A DNA stretch of 64,000 nucleotides from an uncultured Allomuricauda sp. (lineage in GTDB: Bacteria; Bacteroidota; Bacteroidia; Flavobacteriales; Flavobacteriaceae), in contig NZ_CANMUU010000001.1 of the NCBI RefSeq assembly GCF_947501165.1, positions 558,001 to 622,000 on the forward strand. The letters are read 5' to 3'. Below the pieces are notes generated by a model. That model made no database searches. It was not told where the DNA came from and saw nothing but the letters and a program-made list of their open reading frames with translations. Both the position numbers and the translations under genes were made by a program. This document shows positions 26,591 to 35,724 of this stretch, piece after piece (the first letter of the stretch is position 1; every line of letters starts with the position of its first letter).

Positions 26591-28339
26591 ATGTTCAGAA
26601 ATAAGACTTGTGGAGCACTTCGCTCATCAGATATTGACTCCAATGTAACTCTCAGTGGTTGGGTACATAAGGTACGAGACAAAGGATTTGTAGTTTGGGT
26701 AGACCTAAGGGATAGATACGGTATTACTCAATTGGTTTTTGATGAAGATCGTTCTTCCAAGACGCTTTTGCAAAGTGCCCGAGAACTGGGTAGGGAAACC
26801 GTGATTCAAATTAAGGGAACCGTGATTGAACGAGCTTCAAAGAATCCAAATATTCCAACAGGTGATATTGAAGTATTGGTAAACGAGCTTCACATCTTAA
26901 ATCCTTCTGAACTTCCTCCCTTCACCATAGAAGACGATACTGATGGTGGAGAGGATATTCGAATGAAGTATCGCTATCTTGATATTCGAAGAAATCCAGT
27001 AAAAAACAACCTCATCTTTAGACATAAGGTGACCATGGAGGTTCGTAAGTATCTATCTGACCACGGTTTTATCGAAGTAGAAACACCATATCTAATAAAA
27101 TCGACCCCCGAAGGTGCTCGTGATTTTTTGGTCCCTAGCCGCATGAATGAAGGACAGTTTTATGCTTTGCCACAATCCCCTCAGACCTTCAAACAATTAT
27201 TGATGGTTGGTGGAATGGACAAGTACTTTCAGATTGTAAAATGTTTCAGGGACGAGGATTTAAGAGCCGACCGTCAACCTGAGTTTACGCAGATAGACTG
27301 TGAAATGGCCTTTGTGGAACAGGAGGATATTTTGAACACTTTTGAAGGATTGACCAAACATCTCCTCAAAGAAATCCATGGAATAGATTCTGGTGATTTC
27401 CCTAGAATGACTTTTGACGAAGCCATGCGAAAATACGGTAACGACAAACCTGATATTCGCTTCGGGATGGAATTTGGTGAGTTGAATTCAGTGGCACAAC
27501 ACAAAGATTTCAACGTATTCAATTCTGCTGAGCTGGTCGTGGGCATAGCTGTCCCTAGTGCCGCCTCATACACTCGTAAAGAAATTGATAAACTTATTGA
27601 TTGGGTCAAGCGACCCCAAGTAGGTGCCAAAGGCATGGTATATGTCAAATGCAATGAAGACGGTTCTTTCAAATCTTCTGTAGATAAGTTTTACGACCAA
27701 GACGACTTGGCAGAATGGGCCCAGGTTACGGGAGCTAAAGCGGGAGATTTGATTTGTGTTCTTTCCGGAAATGCCAATGAGACCCGTGCTCAACTAAGCG
27801 CATTGCGCATGGAAATGGCAGAACGCTTGGGCTTGAGAAAACCAGATGAGTTTGCACCACTATGGGTTATAGATTTTCCATTGTTGGAATTGGATGAAGA
27901 AACCGGGAATTATCATGCCATGCACCATCCATTTACGTCCCCAAAACCGGGACAATTGGAATTGCTGGACTCAGACCCTGGAGCAGTTCGGGCCAATGCC
28001 TACGATTTGGTATTGAACGGAAATGAAATAGGTGGTGGTTCCATTCGTATCCATGACAAGGAAATTCAATCTACCATGTTCAAGCATCTTGGATTTACCC
28101 CAGAAGAGGCAAGAAATCAATTTGGCTTTTTAATGGATGCCTTCAGATATGGTGCTCCTCCCCACGGAGGTATTGCATTTGGTCTGGATAGATTGGTGGC
28201 CATTCTGGGCGGACAGGAAACTATTCGTGATTTTATTGCTTTCCCAAAAAACAATAGTGGGCGGGACGTAATGATTGATGCCCCATCTCCCATTGATGAT
28301 GAACAGTTAAAGGAGTTGCATATTAAGCTTGATTCATAG
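26591..28339 (+). CDS. aspS: Aspartate--tRNA ligase
   Basis: A 582-aa class II aminoacyl-tRNA synthetase that charges tRNA-Asp with aspartate. The N-terminal OB-fold anticodon-binding domain (about 1-110) starts [20 protein letters not shown]. Class II motif 2 is visible as [20 protein letters not shown] (about 217-236), followed by the bacterial GAD insertion domain (about 290-420). Motif 3 is [15 protein letters not shown] near residue 535. Length matches bacterial AspRS (about 580-590). Whether it is discriminating or non-discriminating for tRNA-Asn cannot be told. It is preceded by its own -7 promoter element. Confidence 0.98.
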   Translation: MFRNKTCGALRSSDIDSNVTLSGWVHKVRDKGFVVWVDLRDRYGITQLVFDEDRSSKTLLQSARELGRETVIQIKGTVIERASKNPNIPTGDIEVLVNELHILNPSELPPFTIEDDTDGGEDIRMKYRYLDIRRNPVKNNLIFRHKVTMEVRKYLSDHGFIEVETPYLIKSTPEGARDFLVPSRMNEGQFYALPQSPQTFKQLLMVGGMDKYFQIVKCFRDEDLRADRQPEFTQIDCEMAFVEQEDILNTFEGLTKHLLKEIHGIDSGDFPRMTFDEAMRKYGNDKPDIRFGMEFGELNSVAQHKDFNVFNSAELVVGIAVPSAASYTRKEIDKLIDWVKRPQVGAKGMVYVKCNEDGSFKSSVDKFYDQDDLAEWAQVTGAKAGDLICVLSGNANETRAQLSALRMEMAERLGLRKPDEFAPLWVIDFPLLELDEETGNYHAMHHPFTSPKPGQLELLDSDPGAVRANAYDLVLNGNEIGGGSIRIHDKEIQSTMFKHLGFTPEEARNQFGFLMDAFRYGAPPHGGIAFGLDRLVAILGGQETIRDFIAFPKNNSGRDVMIDAPSPIDDEQLKELHIKLDS

Positions 28340-28434
28340 TTTTTAGTAGTTTTGTATTAAACTATATTACACTTCAACCTCTAAGTTTTACAGTTTTGTA
28401 ACGTTCGACTCTTGGATAGGCGAACACTTAAGTC

Positions 28435-28989
28435 TTGTTAAAATTGAAAAAAGAGGTTAAAATATTTTTTGTTCTACTTGCCTTTCTTTCCCTGGTAGTT
28501 GTTACGGTTCTTCGGAATTCAAATTTTAAGGATACACAAAATACAGTAAAGGGTTTCGAAAAGCATGAACATGTTATCGGATACATAAATCCGGACGAAT
28601 CAAGGTTAAATAATGGGTTTCATGTATGTAACGAATCCCAGATATACCAATATTATAATCCCGAAAAAGCTACCTATAGCCAAGGAAAAAATGGGATACG
28701 AAGGTTTATCTTGGACAATTACGTAAACGAAGACTATAGTAATTCAGGCTACTTAACCTTTCGTTTTGTTATCAATTGCAAAGGTGAAGCTGGGAGATAC
28801 ATCATTCATGAGAACAACCTTGACCTAATTCCAAAAGAGTTTAACCCCAAGTTGACTGAACACTTGTTCAACCTTACTATCCAGTTGAAAGAATGGAATC
28901 CAAACTTTATTCGTGGAGAATATCGAGATTCCTATATGTTTTTAACCTACAAAATTGAAAATGGAGAAATTACAGAAATACTTCCTTAG
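28435..28989 (+). CDS. Membrane-anchored protein with TonB_C-like domain
   Basis: A 184-aa protein with a basic N-terminus (LKLKKEVK), one membrane helix (about residues 9-27) and a soluble C-terminal domain. The domain's order, GYLTFRFVINCKGEAGRY, then a helix (PKLTEHLFNLTIQLKEW), then strand segments ending in NGEITEILP, resembles the TonB C-terminal fold. No TonB Pro-rich spacer is present. The start is a TTG at 28435 or 28444; no ATG is available. It overlaps the next gene by 29 bases, so the two are coupled. A candidate -7 box TAGTTTTG lies at 28347-28354. Confidence 0.6.
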   Translation: MLKLKKEVKIFFVLLAFLSLVVVTVLRNSNFKDTQNTVKGFEKHEHVIGYINPDESRLNNGFHVCNESQIYQYYNPEKATYSQGKNGIRRFILDNYVNEDYSNSGYLTFRFVINCKGEAGRYIIHENNLDLIPKEFNPKLTEHLFNLTIQLKEWNPNFIRGEYRDSYMFLTYKIENGEITEILP

Positions 28990-29788
28990 CCTATTTATTT
29001 TGATGTTTCTTTTTTCATGTTTTGACAAAAAGACCAAATTATCCCAAGAAGAAATAAGGCAAAAAGCTGAAAAAATTTATGCTCAGGCCCTCAAGCATCC
29101 CCAGGGGTCTCCGGAATGTATGAACTTGATTGAACAAGCTATTCTTATTGACTCTACCTATGCCGAGGCAATTCGTGAACTTTCAATTGCCTATCTAAAA
29201 CGGGGAATGCCCCATAAATGGAAAACTTTGATTGACAAAGCGGTTCATTTTGATGCGAAGACTTGGTTGCCAGTAAGAGGAAGTGCGTATCTAATTTCAT
29301 TCAGAAATTACGAAAAAGCGATAATGGACCTGAATGCTGCTGACACTTTAACTCCCAATTTTGTTGACTATACTGGAGGGCACAGTTTTGATTATTGGAG
29401 AGCAATAGCATATTTGGGCCTAAAGGATTATAAAAGGTGTATCCAGGTTTTTGATAAACACATCAACAAAGAAACCGACGACGTTGGAGAGGATTGGGTT
29501 GAAATAAATGCTTTTTTATATCGTGGAATTGCAAAAAAGGAATCTGGTGATCTGGATGGAGCCATGAAGGATTTTAGAAAAATCATACATTACTTCAAAA
29601 CATCTGCAGACGCAAAGTACCAAATGGCAAAAATTCTAGCCTCCAGAAGCCAGAAAGATTCCGCTCGGATAGTATTGAAAGAGGCTCAAGAAGACTTTAA
29701 ATCAGGTTATTTCAACCACGGGGTTTACATGGAAAGACACCATCAAGTCTATCTTGATGAGCTTCAAAGTCTAGAGAAAGAATTGTAG
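28961..29788 (+). CDS. TPR-repeat lipoprotein
   Basis: A 275-aa protein starting with a lipoprotein signal (MEKLQKYFLSLFILMFLFSC, Cys20 lipidated). The rest is helical with tetratricopeptide-like pairs, for example SPECMNLIEQAILIDSTYAE, FRNYEKAIMDLNAADTLTPN and KDYKRCIQVFDKHINKE. The ATG at 28961 is preferred over the TTG at 28955. It overlaps the TonB_C-like gene by 29 bases. A truncated copy of its C-terminal region is present about 300 bases downstream, inside a decayed duplicate. Function is unknown; a periplasmic protein-interaction scaffold is likely. Confidence 0.75.
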   Translation: MEKLQKYFLSLFILMFLFSCFDKKTKLSQEEIRQKAEKIYAQALKHPQGSPECMNLIEQAILIDSTYAEAIRELSIAYLKRGMPHKWKTLIDKAVHFDAKTWLPVRGSAYLISFRNYEKAIMDLNAADTLTPNFVDYTGGHSFDYWRAIAYLGLKDYKRCIQVFDKHINKETDDVGEDWVEINAFLYRGIAKKESGDLDGAMKDFRKIIHYFKTSADAKYQMAKILASRSQKDSARIVLKEAQEDFKSGYFNHGVYMERHHQVYLDELQSLEKEL

Positions 29789-29872
29789 TAAAAATGAAGA
29801 CTTTTGAAATGTTCTTTATCTGGTTCTTAACCAGAAGTATACTTCTTAAATTGTCCCGTCTTCAAATTGAAA

Positions 29873-30260
29873 AATAGGTATTGAAAAACGGGTTAAAGGT
29901 TCATTCCTTTCAGTCTTGGTCGTAACCCTACTAGCTTCCGGATTTCTTGTTTTCAAATAGTATAAATATTAGTGGCCGTTTTCTGTCAATGAATTTAAAT
30001 ACTCTCATAATGTAGAATATATCGCCCCAGATGAAGTATCATTAAGCGAAGGTTAAGGTGTGCAACGAGATCCGTATTGCTCAATATTACATGGCCAAGT
30101 TTTTCTCGAATCGGATGAGTTGCGAAAAGCGAGACTTCTAATTGAAGAAGCAAAAAATGATTTTGAAAAGGAATTCTTTTACAATCGGGTTTATGTTGAA
30201 GCATTGCGTCAAATACATGAGGAAGATTTAGAAGAATTAAGTAAAAGTATTGGCGACTAA
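29873..30260 (+). pseudogene. Decayed, internally deleted copy of the TonB_C-like/TPR gene pair
   Basis: The segment from about 29876 translates in pieces to sequence matching the two preceding genes. IEKRVKGSFLSVLVVTLL mirrors the first gene's anchor. After a stop, YSHNVEYIAPDEVSLSEG matches HEHVIGYINPDESRLNNG. After a frameshift, KVCNEIRIAQYY matches HVCNESQIYQYY. It then joins directly to the end of the TPR gene: ARLLIEEAKNDFEKEFFYN matches ARIVLKEAQEDFKSGYFNH. The middle (about 1 kb) is missing. Stops and frameshifts rule out a functional product. The 66-aa frame at 30060-30260 is only the last fragment of this relic. Confidence 0.8.
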
Positions 30261-30287
30261 ATCAGTACTTTTATTTAATTCAATAAA

Positions 30288-32069
30288 ATGCCAAATACCA
30301 AGAAACTCCTCACCAAGTTTTTAAAATGGAGATATAAGAACATCTCCAACAAGACTTTTGTGCACCTTATGAGTGTATTGGTTGGCTTTACTGCAGGTCT
30401 GGTGGCAGTAACCCTGAAAAACTTTACCTATCTCATCCAATCCTTGCTTAAAGCAGGTATAATTTTCTCTGAAAATCAACTCTATTTTATACTTCCAATT
30501 GTTGGCTTGGCCTTGGTGTTTCTCTATGTCAAGTTTGTCCATCGGGAACCCCTGCAACATGCCGTATCATCCATTATTTTTTCCCTGTCCAAGAAAAGAG
30601 GGTTATTGCCAGTAAAAGATATCTACACGCCCTTGATAGCTGCTCCTCTTACTGTAGGTTTTGGGGGTTCGGTTGGTTTATTGGGGCCCGCCGTAAAATC
30701 CGGTGCCGCTTTGAGTTCCAATCTTGCCCAATTGTTTCATATTGATGCCAAGACAAGGTCTTTATTGGTAGCTTGTGCTTCTGCGGGAGCCATCTCCTCC
30801 ATATTCCAATCTCCTGTGGCAGCTGTTATTTTTGCTATGGAAGTATTTTCACTGGATTTGGCCATGTCTTCCCTTTTACCCTTGTTGTTGGCCTCCATTT
30901 CTGCCGTACTTACCTCCTATTTCTTTTTAGGGAACGAAGTGCTATTTAGTTTCTCATTGACAGAAGGCTTTCAGCTCAGTGACACATTGTTTTACATCCT
31001 TTTGGGAGTGGGTACCGCTTTTGCATCTATCTATTTTACCAAAATGTATTTTCAAATCCTGAAGTGGTTCGAGCCTTTTAGGAGTCCTAAATACCGTCTT
31101 TTGGTAGGTGGGATTGCTATTGGAATCATGCTCTACGCAATTCCACCCTTATATGGGGAAGGCTTTGGCTTCATTAATAATCTTTTGGACGGTAATCACT
31201 TAATGGCTTTGGGCAGCACACCTTTTGATGCCTACACAGAGAACATTTGGGTGGTTATTGCCCTACTTTTTGGTATTACCCTGTTCAAGGCAATCGCCAT
31301 GACCACCACCTTTGCCGCCGGTGGAGCTGGTGGGGTTTTTATTCCAACTATGGTAATGGGCAGTGCTTTGGGGAATGTGGTGGCAAAAATCATCAATAAT
31401 CTGGGACTTGGCTGGCAAGTATCGGAAAGTAACTTCACCCTAATTGGAATGGCCGGATTGATAGCGGGAGTAATTCATGCACCTCTCACGGCGATTTTCC
31501 TTATTGCCGAAATAACGGGTGGATATCAACTCTTTGTGCCGCTAATGATTACCGCTTCTATTTCTTATTTGATGACCAAAAATGCACTGGACTATACCAT
31601 ATATACGAAAGAGTTGGCCAAGATTGGTGCTCTTTTGACACATAACAAGGACCAAATGGTGCTGAACCTCATGGAAATGGATAATGTTATTGAAAAGAAC
31701 TTCAAGACTGTAACTCCCGAAATGTCTCTCGGGGAGATGTTACATCAATCCGTTTCTAAGTCCAAGAGAAACATTTTTCCTGTTTTGGATGAAGAAAAAA
31801 GGCTTATCGGCATTATTCTTTTGGATGATATACGCGAAATCATGTTTGATACCGAACAATACGACAAGATATTCGTTAACAATCTAATGCATGCACCTCC
31901 AGAGCATATTTTTCAGGATAGCGATACCATGAAACAAGTAATGAAAAAATTTCAAGACAGTGGTGCTTGGAACCTCCCCGTAATCAACAATGGAAAATAT
32001 GTGGGTTTCATTTCAAAATCAAAATTACTAACGGCCTATAGAAGAAAACTGATTAACTTTTCCCAATGA
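30288..32069 (+). CDS. ClC family chloride channel/transporter with CBS domains
   Basis: A 593-aa ClC protein with a membrane domain (about 25-440) and two C-terminal CBS domains (about 460-590; NIFPVLDEEKRLIGII and WNLPVINNGKYVGFIS). GGAGGVFIPTMVMGSALG (about 343-360) is the conserved anion-selectivity motif. The gating motif usually written GREGP reads GLLGP (Leu132). The proton-path position after FAME (Glu185) is Val186, so both canonical glutamates seem absent. This argues for a passive anion channel rather than an H+/Cl- exchanger; that conclusion is inference. The start is at 30288. The following small gene overlaps by four bases. Confidence 0.92.
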   Translation: MPNTKKLLTKFLKWRYKNISNKTFVHLMSVLVGFTAGLVAVTLKNFTYLIQSLLKAGIIFSENQLYFILPIVGLALVFLYVKFVHREPLQHAVSSIIFSLSKKRGLLPVKDIYTPLIAAPLTVGFGGSVGLLGPAVKSGAALSSNLAQLFHIDAKTRSLLVACASAGAISSIFQSPVAAVIFAMEVFSLDLAMSSLLPLLLASISAVLTSYFFLGNEVLFSFSLTEGFQLSDTLFYILLGVGTAFASIYFTKMYFQILKWFEPFRSPKYRLLVGGIAIGIMLYAIPPLYGEGFGFINNLLDGNHLMALGSTPFDAYTENIWVVIALLFGITLFKAIAMTTTFAAGGAGGVFIPTMVMGSALGNVVAKIINNLGLGWQVSESNFTLIGMAGLIAGVIHAPLTAIFLIAEITGGYQLFVPLMITASISYLMTKNALDYTIYTKELAKIGALLTHNKDQMVLNLMEMDNVIEKNFKTVTPEMSLGEMLHQSVSKSKRNIFPVLDEEKRLIGIILLDDIREIMFDTEQYDKIFVNNLMHAPPEHIFQDSDTMKQVMKKFQDSGAWNLPVINNGKYVGFISKSKLLTAYRRKLINFSQ

Positions 32070-32329
32070 AGTCGAAAATGAGGTATTTAATACTAGGGAT
32101 TGTGATACTCTCCTTTACATCAATAATCTACGGATTTAACATTAAATCCGAGGATGAGATAAAGGGCAATAAGTTCATTGGAGCAGGTACGGTTGGTCTG
32201 TTTTTAGTGGCCATGCCACTCTTTCTCATCAAAGAAAGTAGGGGCAAAAAAATGAAAGACTATATGCTAAATCATGAAAACATAAAAAAAATGCAAGAAA
32301 ACGAGGCTCGCAATAAGAAAAAGCCATAA
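32066..32329 (+). CDS. Small two-helix membrane protein
   Basis: An 87-aa protein with two membrane helices (about residues 6-24 and 40-56) and a Lys-rich C-terminal tail (KKMKDYMLN, NEARNKKKP). The ATG overlaps the ClC stop by four bases (ATGA), so it is probably translated together with the channel. I do not recognise a family. It may be a ClC accessory protein or a general small membrane protein. Confidence 0.7.
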   Translation: MKSKMRYLILGIVILSFTSIIYGFNIKSEDEIKGNKFIGAGTVGLFLVAMPLFLIKESRGKKMKDYMLNHENIKKMQENEARNKKKP

Positions 32330-32408
32330 TTTCTAAAGATTTAAAGCGTAATAGCATTACTTACCATTTTAATAGCATACCTTCGCGTTTTTAACAATTA
32401 TTTTTAAA

Positions 32409-32603
32409 ATGACTGGTACAGTAAAATTTTTCAATGAATCTAAAGGTTATGGATTCATTACCAACGACGAGACAGGTCGCGACATTTTCGTCCATGTTAC
32501 TGCGTTGAACGGCGTAGAGCTAAAAGACGGGGACAAGGTAGAATATTCAGAAGAAGAAGGAAGAAAAGGTGTGGTTGCCGCACAAGTGCAGGTAATCGGA
32601 TAA
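32409..32603 (+). CDS. Cold-shock domain protein (CspA family)
   Basis: A 64-aa single-domain RNA-binding protein. Both RNA-binding motifs are intact: KGYGFIT (RNP1, about residues 12-18) and DIFVHVTAL (RNP2, about 25-33). Length matches the CspA family. It acts as an RNA chaperone in the cytosol, often during cold or growth shift. A possible -7 element TACCTTCG lies at 32378-32385, leaving a leader of about 20 bases, much shorter than the regulatory leader of E. coli cspA. A clear terminator follows 22 bases after the stop. Confidence 0.95.
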   Translation: MTGTVKFFNESKGYGFITNDETGRDIFVHVTALNGVELKDGDKVEYSEEEGRKGVVAAQVQVIG

Positions 32604-32625
32604 TATATTGTATTCTTGATTAAGT

Positions 32626-32655
32626 AACCCCGATGTTAGCATCGGGGTTTTTTTA
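32626..32655 (+). terminator. Rho-independent terminator after the cold-shock gene
   Basis: AACCCCGATG (32626-32635), loop TTAG, CATCGGGGTT (32640-32649), followed by a run of T. It ends the cold-shock transcript before the next gene at 32683. Confidence 0.92.
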
Positions 32656-32682
32656 TGCCCAGTTTTTAACTATTTTGAGTTT

Positions 32683-33453
32683 ATGTTTGCTTTGTTGCCC
32701 ATATTGGACCAAATGGAATCCCTTTATGAACTACCAAGGGATCGCGGAAGATTTGACGCCTATCTTTCTCTCCTTAAGGGCACCAAAAAAGACGATATAA
32801 GCTTACCCATTGCCGGTTATAATCCAATGGGGAAAGATATGGTGCTTCATAAAATAAGAGCGCTCAAAAAACTGAATGCGGAACAACTCATAGAAGAGGT
32901 TACAAAAGAAGTAAATAAGGAATTGAGTAATGAGCTTCCTTCAGAAATCAAAGTTGCCCTAAACCTAGCAGATGATATAGGAGGGTCATGGTCCAATAAG
33001 GCCCCCGTGGATTTTTCCAGTAAATTCTTAATTGAGCCGCTTGTCAAACGGAATTTTTGTACTCCTTATGTTTGGACCAGCGAAAAAATTACGGCAGACA
33101 CTATACGTCTAAGAACTAAGGAATATTTATTTAGAACCTTTTATTGGATACGATATAAGAGGCCAAAAAGCTTAAAAGACCATTTGGGTCAGGAAACCTT
33201 TGTTGCATGGAAGACAGCCTACAATTCATATAATGTGCCTCTTAAATTAAAAGAGGCAAAAAAGTTTTTTATTAAAAATCAAGACTCACAAGACTATTCA
33301 CTCCTGTTCAATTTCTTTTATGGTGATAAGGCATCAGCAACTTTAAACTATCCCACTTACGGTTTGTCTGAGAATTTAGGTTTTGACTTTTCAAGATATC
33401 TGGCTAAAAACAAAGAATTTCTGGGACTTAATTTAGATTTCTTCGTTGAATAA
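32683..33453 (+). CDS. Hypothetical soluble protein
   Basis: A 256-aa protein that I do not recognise. No signal peptide or membrane helix is evident. It is rich in Lys and aromatic residues, with motifs such as ELPRDRGRFDAYLSLLKG near the start, ALNLADDIGGSWSNK near residue 87-101 and ending YLAKNKEFLGLNLDFF. The ATG at 32683 is used; an internal Met at 32713 (MESLYELPRD) could be the true start. It is isolated by the cold-shock terminator on the left and overlaps the convergent tadA gene by 26 bases. Confidence 0.6.
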   Translation: MFALLPILDQMESLYELPRDRGRFDAYLSLLKGTKKDDISLPIAGYNPMGKDMVLHKIRALKKLNAEQLIEEVTKEVNKELSNELPSEIKVALNLADDIGGSWSNKAPVDFSSKFLIEPLVKRNFCTPYVWTSEKITADTIRLRTKEYLFRTFYWIRYKRPKSLKDHLGQETFVAWKTAYNSYNVPLKLKEAKKFFIKNQDSQDYSLLFNFFYGDKASATLNYPTYGLSENLGFDFSRYLAKNKEFLGLNLDFFVE

Positions 33454-33877
33454 AAAAACGTTTTAGAAGTTCAGATGCTTCTTTTTCCATAACACCGCCA
33501 AAAATCTCTGTTTTGGGATGTAGCTGCGTTCCCATCACATTAAATCCTCGTTCCAAATCCGGAGCACCGTATACCACTTTTGATATCTGACTCCAATATA
33601 AGGCCCCAGCACACATTTGACATGGCTCAAGGGTAACATACAATGTACAGTTATGAAGATACTTTCCACCCAGAAAATTGGACGCTGCGGTTATGGCCTG
33701 CATTTCCGCATGGGCCGTTACATCATTCAATCTCTCAGTAAGATTATGCGCCCTCCCTATTATTCTATTATCGATTGCTATTACCGCACCTACCGGAACC
33801 TCCCCATTTTCAAAAGCAAGTTCAGCTTCCTGTAGTGCTTTTTTCATAAAGTAACCATCGTCAAAAGGATTCTCCAA
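33428..33877 (-). CDS. tadA: tRNA-specific adenosine deaminase-type nucleoside deaminase
   Basis: A 149-aa zinc-dependent deaminase. The catalytic residues are present: His56-Ala-Glu58 (AHAEMQ) and PCQMC with Cys86 and Cys89. Family members convert adenosine 34 to inosine in tRNA-Arg, or deaminate guanine or cytosine. The length and the LHNCTLYVTLEPC segment fit TadA closely. It overlaps the end of the convergent unknown gene by 26 bases and is divergent from dxs. The gene symbol follows family similarity; guanine deaminase cannot be fully excluded. Confidence 0.88.
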   Translation of the reverse strand: MENPFDDGYFMKKALQEAELAFENGEVPVGAVIAIDNRIIGRAHNLTERLNDVTAHAEMQAITAASNFLGGKYLHNCTLYVTLEPCQMCAGALYWSQISKVVYGAPDLERGFNVMGTQLHPKTEIFGGVMEKEASELLKRFFIQRRNLN

Positions 33878-33937
33878 AGTCTAACATTTTTTGTTTCTTC
33901 AAACGAATCTAAAACAAATCAATTTATGGATAATGGG

Positions 33938-33945
33938 TATTTTTG
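33938..33945 (+). promoter_or_regulatory. -7 promoter element of dxs
   Basis: TATTTTTG matches TAnnTTTG exactly. It overlaps the possible TTG start at 33943 and so supports the later TTG at 33958 as the true start of dxs. No strong -33 element is seen at the usual distance. Confidence 0.5.
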
Positions 33946-33957
33946 TTTTTTAACCTA

Positions 33958-35724
33958 TTGGAATCACTTTTAGCACATATCAACTCACCCCAAGACCTAA
34001 AAAAGCTAGGTAAAGAACAGCTCCCCCTTTTAGCCTATGAACTGCGCGATTTTATTATAAAAATTGTGGCCGCCAAAGAAGGGCATCTCGGGGCAAGTTT
34101 AGGTGTGGTGGAATTAACTATTGCCCTACATTATGTGTTCAATACTCCAGAAGATAAATTGATTTGGGATGTGGGTCATCAAGCTTATGGGCACAAAATC
34201 CTAACAGGAAGAAAGCAGATTTTCGAAACCAATCGTCAATTAGGCGGCATCAGTGGTTTTCCGAAACGCAGTGAGAGTGAATTTGATGATTTTGGCACAG
34301 GCCACAGCTCTACGGCAATTTCAGCCATTTTAGGAATGGCCATGGCATCGCAGCTAAAGAACAATCAGGAAAAACAACATATTGCCGTGATAGGAGATGC
34401 TTCTATTGCAAGTGGAATGGCCTTTGAAGGGCTTAATCATTTAGGCGTAACCGACACTAATGTACTTATAGTGTTAAATGATAATGCCATTGGCATTGAC
34501 CCCAGTGTAGGAGCGCTCAAAAAGTATCTGACTAACGTTAAAAAAGGAACGGCAAAAGATGAAAACCTGTTTGAATGCCTGAACCTTGATTATTCTGGTC
34601 CTATTGATGGGCATGATTTGGATTTTCTGGTTACCGAATTGGAAAGACTCAAAGGCATAAAAGGACCCAGACTGCTCCATATTATAACTACAAAAGGCAA
34701 AGGACTCAAGAAAGCTGAAGAAAATCAGGTTACTTACCACGCTCCAGGAAAATTTGATGCTACTACGGGAGAGCGCTTGAAAAATTCGCAGAAAGAACAA
34801 CCTCCTAAGTACCAAGACGTTTTTGGGCATACTCTGGTGGAGCTAGCAAAACAGAATGAACGGATTGTTGGCATCACTCCTGCTATGCCTACTGGAAGTT
34901 CCATGAAATTTATGATGGAGGCCATTCCGAAAAGGGCCTTTGATGTGGGGATAGCAGAACAGCATGCAGTGACCTTGGCAGCTGGTATGGCAGCAGAAGG
35001 GCTTGTTCCCTTTTGCAATGTTTACTCCACCTTTTTACAAAGGGCCTATGACCAAATAATCCACGATGTGGCCCTGCAAAACCTTCCTGTCATTTTTTGT
35101 TTGGACAGAGCTGGGCTTGTCGGCCAAGATGGCCCCACACATCATGGGGTTTTCGATATAGCATACCTAAGATGTATACCTAACCTGATTATTTTCGCCC
35201 CACTTAATGAAAAGGAACTACGAAATATAATGTTCACCGCTCAAAAAGACCTCTCCGGCCCTATTGCCATAAGATATCCAAGAGGAAGAGGGGTAACCAT
35301 GGATTGGCAAACTTCCTTTGAATCCATATCGATTGGAAAAGGGCAATGCCTTCGAAGCGGTTCTAAGGTAGCCGTACTTTCCATTGGGCACATAGGTAAT
35401 TCGATAGTTCAAATTTTAAAAGATATCGATTCCGAAGGAGTTGTAGGTCACTATGATATGAGGTTTGTAAAACCTTTGGATTCTAAAATGCTCCTTACCA
35501 TTTTTGAACAATATGATAGCATTATTACTGTAGAGGACGGTTGTCAAATAGGAGGGTTCGGCTCAGCAATATTGGAATTTGCCAGTGAGCGTGGTTTACA
35601 AAAAACCATCACCAATTTTGGAGTGCCTGATCGTTTTATTGAGCACGGCACCATGATGGAGACCCATGAATTAGCGGGAATTGATATAAATTCGTTACGA
35701 GAAAAAATAAAATCAGCCTTATGA
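33958..35724 (+). CDS. dxs: 1-deoxy-D-xylulose-5-phosphate synthase
   Basis: A 588-aa thiamine-diphosphate enzyme that joins pyruvate and glyceraldehyde 3-phosphate in the first step of the MEP isoprenoid pathway. The TTG at 33958 gives MESLLAHINSPQDLKKL, the normal start; the frame opens five codons earlier at 33943. Family motifs are DVGHQAYGHKILTGRK, GTGHSSTAIS, the ThDP segment GDASIASGMAFEGLN with LNDNAIGID, and the transketolase half YSTFLQRAYDQIIHDV and DRAGLVGQDGPTHHGVFD. It supplies precursors for carotenoids and quinones. Its stop overlaps the DUF3078 start by four bases. Confidence 0.96.
   Translation: MESLLAHINSPQDLKKLGKEQLPLLAYELRDFIIKIVAAKEGHLGASLGVVELTIALHYVFNTPEDKLIWDVGHQAYGHKILTGRKQIFETNRQLGGISGFPKRSESEFDDFGTGHSSTAISAILGMAMASQLKNNQEKQHIAVIGDASIASGMAFEGLNHLGVTDTNVLIVLNDNAIGIDPSVGALKKYLTNVKKGTAKDENLFECLNLDYSGPIDGHDLDFLVTELERLKGIKGPRLLHIITTKGKGLKKAEENQVTYHAPGKFDATTGERLKNSQKEQPPKYQDVFGHTLVELAKQNERIVGITPAMPTGSSMKFMMEAIPKRAFDVGIAEQHAVTLAAGMAAEGLVPFCNVYSTFLQRAYDQIIHDVALQNLPVIFCLDRAGLVGQDGPTHHGVFDIAYLRCIPNLIIFAPLNEKELRNIMFTAQKDLSGPIAIRYPRGRGVTMDWQTSFESISIGKGQCLRSGSKVAVLSIGHIGNSIVQILKDIDSEGVVGHYDMRFVKPLDSKMLLTIFEQYDSIITVEDGCQIGGFGSAILEFASERGLQKTITNFGVPDRFIEHGTMMETHELAGIDINSLREKIKSAL

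Noticed and set aside
29819-29835. TCTGGTT-CTT-AACCAGA hairpin after the TPR gene as a terminator
   Set aside because: The stem is short and no T-run follows, so termination is not supported.
30060-30260. 66-aa frame before the ClC gene taken as an independent small gene
   Set aside because: It matches the last part of the TPR lipoprotein and lies inside a segment with stops and frameshifts, so it is a fragment of a decayed copy.
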